A DNA stretch of 64,000 bases from Dyella sp. GSA-30 (GTDB lineage Bacteria > Pseudomonadota > Gammaproteobacteria > Xanthomonadales > Rhodanobacteraceae), in NCBI RefSeq assembly GCF_027924605.1, contig NZ_AP027042.1, positions 1,155,524-1,219,523 on the forward strand, written 5' to 3'. Shown here piece by piece: positions 51,673-61,239 of the stretch (the first letter of the stretch is position 1; each line of letters starts with the position of its first letter). A program made the position numbers and the translations under genes. The notes under the pieces are model-generated. The model worked only from the letters and a program-made list of their open reading frames with translations. It did no database searches and was not told where the DNA came from.

Positions 51673-53997
51673 ATGTCGAACCGCCTGTTGTCTAGCCGCC
51701 GCGCCACGTTGGCGCTGGCTCTCATGATCGCATTGCAAGCCAACGCATACGCTGCCGACGAAACAACGCCGGCAACCGATGCCGCGCCGGCTGCGGATGC
51801 ATCGGTAAAACGCCTGGAAGCGGTTTCTGTTATCGGACAGGGCGAAACGCGTCAGATTCAGCGTATTACGGTCGACGACGTCAAGGCGCTGCCGCCGGGA
51901 ACGAGCCCGCTCAAGGTGCTCGAATCCAAGCCGGGCGTGCATTTCGAATCGGCCGATCCATTCGGCAACTACGAGTGGTCGACGCGCATCAGCCTGCGTG
52001 GTTTCAACCAGAACCGACTGGGCTTTACGCTCGACGGTATCCCGCTGGGCGATATGAGCTACGGCAACCAGAACGGCTTGCATATCAGCCGCGCCTTGAT
52101 TGCCGAGAACCTCGACGGCGCCGAACTTGCCGAAGGTATCGGCGCACTGGGTACCGCATCGACCAGCGATCTGGGTGGCACCATCCAGTTCTATTCCAGC
52201 GATCCGACCCCGCAGTATGGCGTGACGGTCGCGCAGGGTTTCGGTACCGATTCGGCGCGCCGCACGTACGCGCGTCTTGATACCGGCGATCACAACGGCT
52301 TCGCCATGTATCTGTCGGCCGCCTATTCGGATGTCGACAAATGGAAGGGCGACGGCGAGCAGAACCAGTCGCAGTTCAATGCCAAGGCGGTCTACAACTT
52401 CGGCGACAGCAAGATCGGTGCGCTGGTCACCACGTCGAGCCGCGACGAGAACGACTACCAGGATCTGTCGCTGGCGCTGCAGCGTCGCAATGGCTGGAAC
52501 TGGGACAACTTTCGTCCGGATTGGAGCCGTGCATTACGCGTGGCCAATCAGTATCAGACGACTGGAATCGTGTCCGATGGCAATGTGCAGACGCCGGACG
52601 ATGCGTATTACGATGCGCGCGGCCTGCGTGACGACACGATCGCCAGCGTGTTCGGCGACTTCGCGCTGAGCGACACCGTGCGATTGAAGGCGACCGGTTA
52701 CTATCACAACGATCGTGGCCAGGGACATTGGTTCACGCCCTACGTGGTCTCGTTCCCCGGCACGCCGCAGCAGACGCCGATTTCGATCCGTACCACCGAA
52801 TACGGCATCGATCGTGCCGGCGTCACCGCCGCGTTGAACTGGGATATCGGCATCCATCATCTGGAAGCCGGGTTCTGGTACGAAGATTCCAATCACAACG
52901 TACAGCGCAACTACTACTACATCACCGGCCCGCTCGACGATAACTATTTCCTCAGCGATCCGGATCTCCGTCAGTTCTACCAGCACTACGAAACCGAAAC
53001 GCGCCAGTTCTATGTGCAGGATAGTTTCCGCCTGCTGGACGATCGCCTGAGCGTCGACGTCGGCTTCAAGTCGCCCGATACCAAGGTGACCGCGCGCGAT
53101 GTCCCCGGCACGTTGACCTATGGCACGCCCGGCGCCTACGCCAACGGCGAGCTGACCGCGAAGAAGAACTTCCTGCCGCAGGTCGGCGCCAGCTATCGCA
53201 TCGGCGGCGGTTGGGAAGTCTTCGGTTCGTACGCCAAGAACATCGCGGCCTACCAGGCCGGCATTACCGGTCCGTTGGCAACGACGCAGGCGGCGTTCGA
53301 CACCTTCGGCAAGCAGCTCAAGCCGGAACAGTCGCGCACCATCGAAGGCGGCTTGCGCCAGGTGACGGATTTCTACGAAGCCTCGCTGGCCGTCTACGAC
53401 GTCAAGTTCAGCAATCGTCTGCTGGTGATCTCGCAGTGCGCGGGCATCATCGGTTGCGCGTCCGCTTATGCGAACGTGGGCTCGGTGACGAGCCGTGGTG
53501 CCGAGCTGGCCGTCAACTTCAAGCTGGCGCAGGACTGGCGCTGGACCAACTCGCTGTCCTACAACCGTGCACGTTACGACGACAATTACATAAATGGCGT
53601 CGATGGCCAGGGCCAGCCGGTGGTCGTGCCGACCAAGGGCAAGACCGTGGTCGACAGTCCCAAGCAGTTGCTCGCCTCGGAAGTGATCTGGACGCCGGGC
53701 CCGTGGGATATGCGTCTCTCGGCGCACTACACGGGCAAGCGCTATTACACCTACATCAACGATGCAGGCGTCCCCTCGTACTGGATTTTCAACGCGGCCG
53801 TGGCGTACGACTTCGGCAAGCTCAGCATGGCCGACGACCTCAAGCTGGCACTGAACGTGACCAACCTGGCCGACAAGCACTACTTCGCCACCGTGGGCTC
53901 CAACGGCTTCGTGGTCAGCGACCCGACCGGTACGTTCCAGACGCTGCTGCCCGGTGCACCGCGTGCGGCGATGTTGACGGCGACCATCCGCTTTTGA
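51673..53997 (+). CDS. TonB-dependent receptor of the phosphorus-scavenging block
   Basis: A 774-residue outer-membrane receptor: signal peptide of about 27 residues, TonB-box-like KRLEAVSVIGQG, plug (ITVDDVKALPPGTSPLKVLESKPGVHF... TRISLRGFNQNRLGFTLDGIPLG), and a barrel ending AAMLTATIRF. The preceding genes are three phosphoesterases on the same strand, so the cargo may be an organic phosphate or a nucleotide-like compound (inference). The 190-base gap before it holds an AT-rich stretch with TTTCATAAACC that only loosely resembles a Pho box. Confidence 0.92.
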   Translation: MSNRLLSSRRATLALALMIALQANAYAADETTPATDAAPAADASVKRLEAVSVIGQGETRQIQRITVDDVKALPPGTSPLKVLESKPGVHFESADPFGNYEWSTRISLRGFNQNRLGFTLDGIPLGDMSYGNQNGLHISRALIAENLDGAELAEGIGALGTASTSDLGGTIQFYSSDPTPQYGVTVAQGFGTDSARRTYARLDTGDHNGFAMYLSAAYSDVDKWKGDGEQNQSQFNAKAVYNFGDSKIGALVTTSSRDENDYQDLSLALQRRNGWNWDNFRPDWSRALRVANQYQTTGIVSDGNVQTPDDAYYDARGLRDDTIASVFGDFALSDTVRLKATGYYHNDRGQGHWFTPYVVSFPGTPQQTPISIRTTEYGIDRAGVTAALNWDIGIHHLEAGFWYEDSNHNVQRNYYYITGPLDDNYFLSDPDLRQFYQHYETETRQFYVQDSFRLLDDRLSVDVGFKSPDTKVTARDVPGTLTYGTPGAYANGELTAKKNFLPQVGASYRIGGGWEVFGSYAKNIAAYQAGITGPLATTQAAFDTFGKQLKPEQSRTIEGGLRQVTDFYEASLAVYDVKFSNRLLVISQCAGIIGCASAYANVGSVTSRGAELAVNFKLAQDWRWTNSLSYNRARYDDNYINGVDGQGQPVVVPTKGKTVVDSPKQLLASEVIWTPGPWDMRLSAHYTGKRYYTYINDAGVPSYWIFNAAVAYDFGKLSMADDLKLALNVTNLADKHYFATVGSNGFVVSDPTGTFQTLLPGAPRAAMLTATIRF

Positions 53998-54036
53998 TGT
54001 CCGACGGGAAAGGGATTTCCCAACGCTAAAAAGGCG

Positions 54037-54056
54037 GCCCGGCGTCGACGCCGGGC
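54037..54056. repeat. Perfect 20-base palindrome after the TonB receptor
   Basis: GCCCGGCGTCGACGCCGGGC is fully symmetrical. A5 precedes it on the plus strand, giving T5 after the hairpin on the minus strand. It probably ends plus-strand transcription of the receptor gene weakly, or antisense transcription more strongly. Confidence 0.55.
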
Positions 54057-54080
54057 CCGCCCCTCGGGTTCGCCGAGCGT

Positions 54081-54111
54081 TTGAAATCGAAAACGCGATC
54101 AGCGCTACACT
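54081..54111 (+). promoter_or_regulatory. Probable promoter of the AGMO-like hydroxylase gene
   Basis: TTGAAA (54081-54086) and TACACT (54106-54111) are separated by 19 bases, about 35 bases upstream of the start codon. The spacing is longer than optimal. Confidence 0.35.
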
Positions 54112-54146
54112 CGGCTCGCCTGGACCGGGGAGGGCGCAGTTTGAAC

Positions 54147-55406
54147 ATGCAGGAAATCATCATCACCTGGGCGACGCCGGTGTTCTTTGTGCTGATCGCG
54201 CTGGAACTGCTGATCGCCCGGTGGCAAGGCAAGCGGGTTTATCACAGCAGCGACGCGATCAACAGTTTGTCGCTGGGCGTGATCTCGCAGATCGCCGCCG
54301 TATTCACCAAGCTGCTGACACTGGGGATCTATGCCTGGTGCGCGCAGCATCAGGCGTTGTTGCATCTGCCGGCCGATAGCGTGTGGGTATGGGTGAGCGG
54401 GTTGTTGCTGTATGACTTCTGCTATTACTGGCTGCATCGCTTTGGTCATGAGGTGAATATCCTCTGGGCCGCGCACGTGGTGCATCATCAAAGCGAGGAC
54501 TACAACCTGAGCACTGCCCTGCGCCAGACCGGCAGTGGTGCCTTGCTCGGCTGGCTGTTCTATCTGCCGATGGCGATCATCGGCTATCCGCTGGAAGTGT
54601 TCGTCGTCGTTGCGCTGATCGATCTGCTTTATCAGTTCTGGGTGCATACCGAAGTAGTGCGCCGCCTGGGCTGGTTCGACCGCGTGTTCTGTTCGCCATC
54701 GAATCATCGGGCGCATCATGCGGTGAACGACAAGTATCTTGACCGCAACTACGGTGGGGTATTGATCATCTGGGATCGCCTGTTCGGCACGTTTATCGAA
54801 GAGGACGACAACGACCCGCCGATCTACGGCACGCGTTCGCCGCTGCGTAGCTGGAATCCGCTCTGGGCGAATGTCGAGGTGTATTGGGCGACCTTGAAGG
54901 ACGCCTGGCACGCGCGCCGCTGGCGCGACAAGCTGCTCATATGGTTCAAGCCGCCCGGTTGGCGTCCGGCCGATTTGGCCGAGCGCTTTCCGAAAAGCGC
55001 GTTCGATATCAGTCGCGAGCGTTTCGCACCGCCGTTGCCGACCCCGCTGGTGATCTACAGCCTGATTCAGTTCGCCCTGCTGCTGGCCATGGGCGTGCAT
55101 TTTCTCGACCTGGCCAAGCACATGCCTGCGTCGAGCCTGCTGGGTTATGCCGCCTTCCTGCTGCTCAGCCTTTATGCCCTGGGCGCGATGACCGAACTGC
55201 GTCGTGGCGGCAGTGGGCTGGAGCTGCTGCGTCTGGCGGCGACCGCCGCGATTCCGTTGGTGACCGGTGGATGGTTCGGCGTGACGCAGCTAGACGCACG
55301 CGTATGGTCGGCATTGGTCGCGGTGCCGGCAGCCAGTGCTCTTGTATTCCTTTTACTCATATGGGGCGTGCGCCGACATCGTGTAGGGCGCGCCATTTCG
55401 GGCTAA
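54147..55406 (+). CDS. Fatty acid hydroxylase/sterol desaturase family membrane protein (AGMO-like)
   Basis: About 419 residues, integral membrane di-iron enzyme. The histidine clusters are HRFGH (about 94), HVVHHQSED (about 108) and SNHRAHHAVN (about 190). The last 130 residues add four more hydrophobic segments, as in alkylglycerol-monooxygenase-like proteins. It probably hydroxylates or desaturates a lipid; the substrate is unknown. ATG 54147 is used, but a TTG two codons upstream (54141) has the better-spaced GGAGGG site, so the true start may be there. Confidence 0.87.
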   Translation: MQEIIITWATPVFFVLIALELLIARWQGKRVYHSSDAINSLSLGVISQIAAVFTKLLTLGIYAWCAQHQALLHLPADSVWVWVSGLLLYDFCYYWLHRFGHEVNILWAAHVVHHQSEDYNLSTALRQTGSGALLGWLFYLPMAIIGYPLEVFVVVALIDLLYQFWVHTEVVRRLGWFDRVFCSPSNHRAHHAVNDKYLDRNYGGVLIIWDRLFGTFIEEDDNDPPIYGTRSPLRSWNPLWANVEVYWATLKDAWHARRWRDKLLIWFKPPGWRPADLAERFPKSAFDISRERFAPPLPTPLVIYSLIQFALLLAMGVHFLDLAKHMPASSLLGYAAFLLLSLYALGAMTELRRGGSGLELLRLAATAAIPLVTGGWFGVTQLDARVWSALVAVPAASALVFLLLIWGVRRHRVGRAISG

Positions 55407-55476
55407 AACGCAATTGCAGCATGGCGCGACCGGAGTGAGCGGTTATGATCGCTCGACTTCGTTCTAGGATGTTGCG

Positions 55477-56910
55477 ATGAGTTTCTTGAGCAAATTGGTC
55501 CGCCACAAGCCGGTGGAGATGTTGCAGGCCGAGGCGGGCAAGCGCGGCGACTTCCGTCGCGTGCTCGGCTTGTGGCAGCTCACCGCGATTGGTATCGGCG
55601 GCATTATCGGCGTCGGCGTGTTCGTGCTGGCCGGTCAGCAGGCCGCACTCAACGCCGGGCCCGCCGTTGTGCTGTCTTTTCTGATTGCCGGTATTGCCAG
55701 CGCGGCGGCCGCGCTTTGTTATGCCGAATTCGCGGGCATGATTCCGGTCACCGGCAGCGCCTACACGTACGGGTATGCGGTGCTTGGCGAATTGGCCGCG
55801 TGGCTGATCGGTTGGGACCTGCTGCTGGAATATGCGTTGATTGTCGCGGTGGTGGCGATCGGTTGGGCCGGCTATGTGCAGTCTGCGCTCGGCACCCTGG
55901 GCATCCACTTGCCCGTGTGGGCGCAAGGCGCCATGGGTACGGGAGACGGTCACGTTTTCAACGTGATTGCCGCACTGGTAACGCTAGGCGTGTCGGCGTT
56001 GCTGATCTTTCGCACCGAATGGGGCGCACGCTTCAATACCCTGGTGGTGATCATCAAAGTGTTGGCGGTGGCATTGGTGATTGGCGTCGGCGTGTTCTAC
56101 GTCAACCCGGCGAACTGGGTACCCTTTATTCCGGCGCGCGCGATCGGACCCGATGGCATCGGACATTTCGGCTTCCAGGGCGTAGGGACTGCGGCGGCCG
56201 TGGTGTTCTTCGCTGTGTTCGGCTACGACACCCTGACCACCGCAGCGGAGGAGTCGAAGAACCCGCAACGCGACCTGCCACGTGCCGTGCTGTTGTCGCT
56301 GGGTATCTCGATGACCATGTATCTGGCCGTGTCCATGGTACTGACGGGTATTGCCCACTACTCCAGCCTCAACACGGATGCGCCGGTGGCCGATGCCTTC
56401 AAGGGACTGGGCCTGCATTGGGTGGCATTGACCGTATCGGTCTCGGCGGTGTTCGGCCTGATCAGCGTCTTGTTTGCCTTCATGCTGGGCGCGACACGCA
56501 TCTGGTTTGCGCTGTCACGCGATGGCTTGCTGCCGGCCTGGTTCGCCAAGGTGCATCCCCGTTATGGCACACCGCATCGACCCACAGTGGCATTGGGTGT
56601 CTTCACCGCGCTGGTGGCGGGCCTGTTTCCGCTGGGCGAAGTGGCCAAGCTGGTCAACATTGGCGTGCTGTCTGCTTTTATCGTGATCTGCACGTCGATC
56701 ATCGTGTTGCGCGTGCGCCAGCCGGGCATCCATCGTTCGTTCCGCACGCCGTGGGTACCGCTGGTGCCGATCGTCGGTATCGCCTTCTCGATCTGGCTAC
56801 TCTCCGAGTTGCCATTGGCCACCTGGGAGTTGTTTGTCGTGTGGACGGCGCTGGGTCTGCTGGTCTACTTCGGTTACGGGATCAAGCACAGCAAGCTCGA
56901 AGCTCAGTAA
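55477..56910 (+). CDS. APC-family amino acid permease (cationic amino acid transporter type)
   Basis: A 477-residue inner-membrane transporter with 12 probable membrane segments. GLWQLTAIGIGGIIGVGVFVLAGQ is the substrate-binding unwound helix 1 of the APC/CAT group. FFAVFGYDTLTTAAEESKNPQRDLPRA (helix 6 onward) and the loop ALSRDGLLPAWFAKVHPRYGTPHRP are also typical. Which amino acid is moved cannot be told. A strong terminator follows. Confidence 0.9.
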   Translation: MSFLSKLVRHKPVEMLQAEAGKRGDFRRVLGLWQLTAIGIGGIIGVGVFVLAGQQAALNAGPAVVLSFLIAGIASAAAALCYAEFAGMIPVTGSAYTYGYAVLGELAAWLIGWDLLLEYALIVAVVAIGWAGYVQSALGTLGIHLPVWAQGAMGTGDGHVFNVIAALVTLGVSALLIFRTEWGARFNTLVVIIKVLAVALVIGVGVFYVNPANWVPFIPARAIGPDGIGHFGFQGVGTAAAVVFFAVFGYDTLTTAAEESKNPQRDLPRAVLLSLGISMTMYLAVSMVLTGIAHYSSLNTDAPVADAFKGLGLHWVALTVSVSAVFGLISVLFAFMLGATRIWFALSRDGLLPAWFAKVHPRYGTPHRPTVALGVFTALVAGLFPLGEVAKLVNIGVLSAFIVICTSIIVLRVRQPGIHRSFRTPWVPLVPIVGIAFSIWLLSELPLATWELFVVWTALGLLVYFGYGIKHSKLEAQ

Positions 56911-56911
56911 G

Positions 56912-56939
56912 AAAAAGGGCGCCGAGGGCGCCCTTTTTT
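56912..56939. terminator. Bidirectional terminator between the permease and the outer-membrane barrel gene
   Basis: AAAAAGGGCGCC-GAG-GGCGCCCTTTTTT: a 12-base perfect stem with a 3-base loop and T/A tracts on both sides, directly after the permease stop codon and 18 bases past the end of the convergent gene. Confidence 0.93.
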
Positions 56940-56957
56940 ATCGCGTTGCCGAATCGC

Positions 56958-57529
56958 TTAGAAGCGATACTCGTAAGACACCGAGTAGGCAGCGATGTTG
57001 GCTGCGCCGCGGCCATCACCCTTGCGGCCTACCTTGACGTGGTAGTTGTCGTAGTTCAGGCCGAGGCTGGCGTTCGAGGTCAGGTTGTAGCCCACGCCCG
57101 CGCCACCGTACCAGCCGTTGTTCCAGCTGCGCGACTTGGCGGTGAAGTCGCCGTCGGTGCCGGTAACGATCGAGCGCGTGCGTAGCCGGCGTGACCGGTG
57201 ACATACCAGTTCGGCACGAAGTCGTACTTGGCGGTGACGCCGACCGTGGCGGTCTGGGTCTTTACGCTGGTGGATGCATCGCCGATATCGAGCTTCGGAC
57301 GACCCAGGTAGGCATAACCGACTTCCGCGCCGACGATGCCATTCCAGCGCCAGCCGAAGCGGACGTTCTGGAACACGCTGTTCTTGTGCGTGAAGCTGTC
57401 GCGCAGATTGGACTGGCCGAGGTTGCCGGCAACAAAGAAGTCGTTGGTTTGGCTGGAGGCGTCGGCCTGAGCGGCGAACGGCAACACAGCGGCGACGGCC
57501 AAGGCGGCCGTGATCAAGGTCTTTTTCAT
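56958..57529 (-). pseudogene. Outer-membrane beta-barrel protein gene with a frameshift
   Basis: The N-terminal frame (57529 to about 57175) encodes a signal peptide MKKTLITAALAVAAVLPFAAQA and barrel strands (VRFGWRWNGIVGAEVGYAYLG, VGVTAKYDFVPNWYVTGHAGYA). The frame then turns to nonsense, while the next frame continues in good barrel sequence (IVTGTDGDFTAKSRSWNNGWYGGAGVGYNL, then AAYSVSYEYRF, TAA at 56958). The switch lies in GCACGCGCTCGATCG near 57170-57183; total length is 3n+2, so one base is missing or two are extra. Joined, it would be about 190 residues of the Ail/OmpX/OmpA-barrel type. Sequencing error, recent inactivation or phase variation are all possible. Confidence 0.85.
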
Positions 57530-57783
57530 GAGAACTCCGTCTCTAGTTTTGATGATTCCCGCTGCACCGCCTAAGAGGCTGCCGCGGCACTGCGTCGGGG
57601 ATACGCAGCCGAAGGATTATACGATTTCCACCTTCCCACGGCCTTTCGGCCGCATTGGACAAAGCGTCGCGGTGCTGTCGTGACCTCTGGCAGGGGGTGC
57701 TGAAGGTCATGGCGGTCTAGCATCGCCCGGTCAGATTGTGTACAGCCGGCGACTCCGGCTTCCGTGTCCATGGGAGACCTCTT

Positions 57784-59682
57784 TTGAAAGCTTCGCGCCT
57801 TGTTTCCGCCATGGTTGTTTCGGCCCTCGGGCTGAGCAGCTTTGCCGCCGTCGCCGACGTGCCCGCACCGCAGAACGTGCCTTACCAGGGCACGCTGAAA
57901 ATCAATGTCGACGCCACCGATATCGGGCGCCGCATTTTTCGCGTGCACGAGACGATTCCCGCGCAAGCCGGTGCGCTGACGCTGCTGTACCCGCAATGGC
58001 TGCCGGGCAACCATTCGCCGACCGGCCCGATCGACAAGTTCGCCGGCCTCAAGGTCACGGCCAATGGCAAGGTGCTGCCGTGGGTGCGCGATCCGCTCAA
58101 TGTCTACGCGTTCCACGTCGACGTGCCGCAGGGCGCGAGCAGCGTGGAAGTGGATTTCCAGTTCCTCTCGCCGCAGGACCAGCGTCAGGGCCGCGTCGTG
58201 ATGACCCCGGAAATGCTCAACCTGCAGTGGAATACCGTGTCGGTCTATCCGGCCGGCTACTACAGCAGCCAGATCAAGGCCGAGGCCAGTGTGACTTTCC
58301 CGGCGGGCTGGCAGTTCGGCAGCGCGCTTGAAGTGGCTTCGCGCAATGGCGACACGGTGAACTTCAAGGAGATCGACTACGACGACCTGGTCGACTCGCC
58401 GATCTACGCCGGCAAGTACTTCAAGCGCGTCGATCTCGATCCGGGTGCGAAGACGCCGGTATTCCTCAACATCGTAGCGGACGATCCGAAGTATCTGGAG
58501 ATCAAGCCCGAGCAGTTGAAGGTGCACCAGAACCTGGTGCAGCAGATGTACAAGATGTACGGCGCGCATCATTACAACCACTACGACTTCCTGCTCTCGC
58601 TCAGCGACAAGATGAGCGGCAACGGTCTGGAACATCACCGCTCCAGCGAGAACGGCGTCGGTCCGAGCTACTTCACCGAGTGGGACAAGAACACGGTCGA
58701 GCGCGACCTGCTCTCGCACGAATTCAACCATTCGTGGGACGGCAAGTACCGTCGCGGCGCCGACCTGGCCACGCCGAGCTTCAACGTGCCGATGCAGGAC
58801 AGCCTGCTGTGGGTGTACGAAGGCCAGACCCAGTTCTGGGGCTATGTGATGGCCGCGCGTTCGGGTTTGTGGAAAGACGACCAGGCGCGCGACATGCTCG
58901 CCTATGTCGCCGCCACCTACGAGAAGGGCCGCCCGGGCCTGCAGCAGTGGCGCAACATCCAGGACACCACCAACGACCCGATCATCGCGATGCGTCGCCC
59001 GTTGCCTTTCCGCAACTACCAGATGAGCGAAGATTATTATTCCGGCGGCCAGATGATCTGGCTGGAAGTCGACGCCAAGCTGCGTGAGCTGTCGGGCAAC
59101 AAGAAGTCCATCGACGATTTCGGCAAGTCGTTCTTCGGCGTGAAGAACGGCGAGTGGGACGTCAACACCTACACCTTCGAAGACGTGGTCAAGACGCTCA
59201 ACGACATCCAGCCGTTCGACTGGGCGCCGTACCTGCGCGAGCGTCTGGACGGCCATGGTCCGATCACCAACGGCATTGCCGCGCACGGTTGGAAGCTGGT
59301 CTATAACGACAAGCCCTCGGACATGGTCAAGGGCGTGGAAATGCGCCGTGGCTCGACCGACCTGACCTATTCGCTGGGCGTGTCGATCGGCAAGGGTGGC
59401 GACATCAACGACGTGCTGTGGGACGGCCCCGCATTCAAGGCCGGCCTGTCGCCGGGCATGAAGCTGATCGGCGTCAACGGCAAGGAGTTCTCCGGCGACG
59501 CGCTGAAGGATGCCATCACCGCATCGGCCAAGGACAAGAGCAAGCCGGTCGAACTGCTGGTCAAGAACTTCGACGAGTTCCAGACCCTGCGCATCGACTA
59601 CCACGACGGCCTGAAGTACCCGCACCTGGAGCGCGACACCGGTACCAAGGACACCTTGTCCGACCTGCTCAAGGCCCGTTGA
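57784..59682 (+). CDS. M61-family metallopeptidase with PDZ domain
   Basis: A 632-residue secreted peptidase. Signal peptide of about 24 residues (MKASRLVSAMVVSALGLSSFAAVA), an N-terminal beta domain, zinc motif HEFNH at 312-316, downstream glutamate in LLWVYEGQTQFWG, and a C-terminal PDZ domain (about 515-605, SLGVSIGKGGDINDVLWDGPAFKAGLSPGMKLIGVNG). These are the features of glycyl aminopeptidases (M61). The start is a TTG at 57784, where the signal peptide begins and GGGAGA lies 9 bases upstream; the frame extends to 57736 but without a signal-like sequence. Confidence 0.92.
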   Translation: MKASRLVSAMVVSALGLSSFAAVADVPAPQNVPYQGTLKINVDATDIGRRIFRVHETIPAQAGALTLLYPQWLPGNHSPTGPIDKFAGLKVTANGKVLPWVRDPLNVYAFHVDVPQGASSVEVDFQFLSPQDQRQGRVVMTPEMLNLQWNTVSVYPAGYYSSQIKAEASVTFPAGWQFGSALEVASRNGDTVNFKEIDYDDLVDSPIYAGKYFKRVDLDPGAKTPVFLNIVADDPKYLEIKPEQLKVHQNLVQQMYKMYGAHHYNHYDFLLSLSDKMSGNGLEHHRSSENGVGPSYFTEWDKNTVERDLLSHEFNHSWDGKYRRGADLATPSFNVPMQDSLLWVYEGQTQFWGYVMAARSGLWKDDQARDMLAYVAATYEKGRPGLQQWRNIQDTTNDPIIAMRRPLPFRNYQMSEDYYSGGQMIWLEVDAKLRELSGNKKSIDDFGKSFFGVKNGEWDVNTYTFEDVVKTLNDIQPFDWAPYLRERLDGHGPITNGIAAHGWKLVYNDKPSDMVKGVEMRRGSTDLTYSLGVSIGKGGDINDVLWDGPAFKAGLSPGMKLIGVNGKEFSGDALKDAITASAKDKSKPVELLVKNFDEFQTLRIDYHDGLKYPHLERDTGTKDTLSDLLKAR

Positions 59683-59709
59683 TCCGAGGCTGGCCTCAAC
59701 GCAATGACT

Positions 59710-59738
59710 CTTCTCCCCTGGCTTCGCCGGGGGAGAAG
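59710..59738. repeat. REP-like hairpin
   Basis: CTTCTCCCCTGGC-TTC-GCCGGGGGAGAAG forms a 13-base stem with one T-G pair, 27 bases after the M61 peptidase gene. It is related in sequence to the large CT/GA-rich inverted repeat at 19590-19650. No T tract follows. Confidence 0.65.
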
Positions 59739-59857
59739 ATGCCGGCAGGCAGATGAGGGGGTAGCCCTCAGGCTGGGCCTGACCGCCAAGCTCCGCTATA
59801 CTCGCTCCCCTGCCATCGGGCCGCCTCGCGACCCATCCATGCATGGCAGCGCATCAT

Positions 59858-59934
59858 GCGCCCGTAGCTCAGCCGGATAGAGTAGTGGCTTCCGAAGCCA
59901 TTGGTCGGGGGTTCGAATCCCTCCGGGCGCGCCA
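59858..59934 (+). tRNA. tRNA-Arg (anticodon CCG)
   Basis: A 77-base cloverleaf with encoded CCA. Acceptor GCGCCCG/CGGGCGC, D arm GCTC...GAGT, anticodon stem GTGGC/GCCAT with loop TTCCGAA (anticodon CCG, decoding CGG), T arm GGGGG-TTCGAAT-CCCTC, discriminator G. A TATACT -10 element lies at 59797-59802. No integrase or att duplication is seen next to it, so it is not a visible island boundary. Confidence 0.96.
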
Positions 59935-60134
59935 TTTCGCCGACATCGCCGTATCGATGTATGTGCGACCTCGATAAATCCCGCTTGTCATGAACCCGTC
60001 CCGAGCCGGCTGCACCTGTATGTGCCCGTTCGTCATGCCTGCGTAGCCGCTCATCACAAAACTGCGGCGAGCCGATCGTGCTCTCCCGATCATGGGGCAG
60101 GTCACATCGACCGCCATTCGACGGAGAAACAAGC

Positions 60135-61109
60135 ATGAAGTTGCGCGCAATCGTCTGGGCCTCAGCGTTGGCCCTGGGTTTCATCGGTTCGGTGAATGCC
60201 GCGGAGCTGCTCGGCCCGGGCGTGATTTCAACCGGCATGCAGGAAACCACCGCGGCTTTTTCCCCCGATGGCGAGACGCTCTACTTCATGCGTTCCGACC
60301 TGGCCGAAACCGACGACACTATTCTTGTTTCGCATCGCCATGGAAGCAGCTGGTTTGTGCCGGAGGTTGCATCGTTCTCGGGGCAGTGGCACGACTCCGA
60401 GCCGGCTTTCTCGCCGGACGGCAAGCGTCTGTACTTTGTCTCCAATCGGCCCGTGCACGCCGGCGATGCACCGGTGACCGCCAGCATGCTCGGCCAGACG
60501 TTCGCCGGCACCAACCTCTGGTACGTCGAGCAACAGTCGAATGGACGCTGGAGCGAACCCACACATGTGGACGGTGCGCTCAACGAGGGTGCCATGCTCT
60601 ACAACCCTTCGATCGCGGCGAGCGGCGATATCTATTTCTCCGCGCATCGCCCCGATTCCGGCGATCACTATCAGATCTATGTGGTGCATCCGACGGCTGA
60701 CGGCTATGCCGCGCCGCAGCGGGTCGATCTGGGCGACGTATCGCATAACCGCATGGATCCCTGCATCGATCCGCAGGGCCGCTTCCTGTTGTTTGCCGGC
60801 AATGAAGGCGACTCGCTGGGCAGCGCGGATATCTACATCGCTTTTCGCAACGCTGATGGCAGCTGGAGCAAACCCGAGCATCTGGGTGGCGACGTGAACA
60901 GCAAGAGCCTGGAAAACGCACCGACACTTGGCCATGCATTCGGCGAGCTCTATGTGTCCAGCAATCGCCAGGAAGACGTGCGGTTTCCCAAGCCGCGTGA
61001 CACCGCAGCCTCCCTGCAGAAGAAACTGACCGGTCCGTTCAACGGGTCGCGAAATATCTGGCGCGTGGACATCGCCGATGTGCTGCGTGCGCATGGGATC
61101 AAGGATTAG
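60135..61109 (+). CDS. Secreted PD40 beta-propeller protein
   Basis: A 324-residue protein with signal peptide (MKLRAIVWASALALGFIGSVNAA) and repeated TolB/PD40-type blades, e.g. TTAAFSPDGETLYFMRS, EPAFSPDGKRLYFVSNR, MDPCIDPQGRFLLFAGN and NAPTLGHAFGELYVSSNR. Such propellers bind partners or ligands; no enzymatic motif is seen. ATG 60135 is chosen because GGAG lies 8 bases before it and the signal peptide begins there. It follows the tRNA after 200 apparently empty bases, and is not obviously co-transcribed with its neighbours. Confidence 0.85.
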   Translation: MKLRAIVWASALALGFIGSVNAAELLGPGVISTGMQETTAAFSPDGETLYFMRSDLAETDDTILVSHRHGSSWFVPEVASFSGQWHDSEPAFSPDGKRLYFVSNRPVHAGDAPVTASMLGQTFAGTNLWYVEQQSNGRWSEPTHVDGALNEGAMLYNPSIAASGDIYFSAHRPDSGDHYQIYVVHPTADGYAAPQRVDLGDVSHNRMDPCIDPQGRFLLFAGNEGDSLGSADIYIAFRNADGSWSKPEHLGGDVNSKSLENAPTLGHAFGELYVSSNRQEDVRFPKPRDTAASLQKKLTGPFNGSRNIWRVDIADVLRAHGIKD

Positions 61110-61239
61110 CCGGACGAGCTGGCCGTCGCAGCGGCTGGGCTCACCTTGAAGGCCGTGATGTTTCCCCATCAGAATGCCGCTTGATCCCGCCTGGCGGTTC
61201 GGGGCGGCCAGGCTGGAAGCTTGAACAGGGGAAGTGAGC

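Noticed and set aside
55572-57185. 537-residue open frame on the plus strand
   Set aside because: Out-of-frame shadow of the amino acid permease; it contains no membrane segments and runs through the terminator at 56912-56939.
57571-59844. 757-residue open frame on the minus strand
   Set aside because: Antisense shadow of the M61 peptidase gene; composition is His/Arg/Val-rich without any motif.
59858-59934. tRNA-Arg as an integration (att) site of a genomic island
   Set aside because: No integrase, no repeated tRNA 3' end and no change in gene character were seen next to it.
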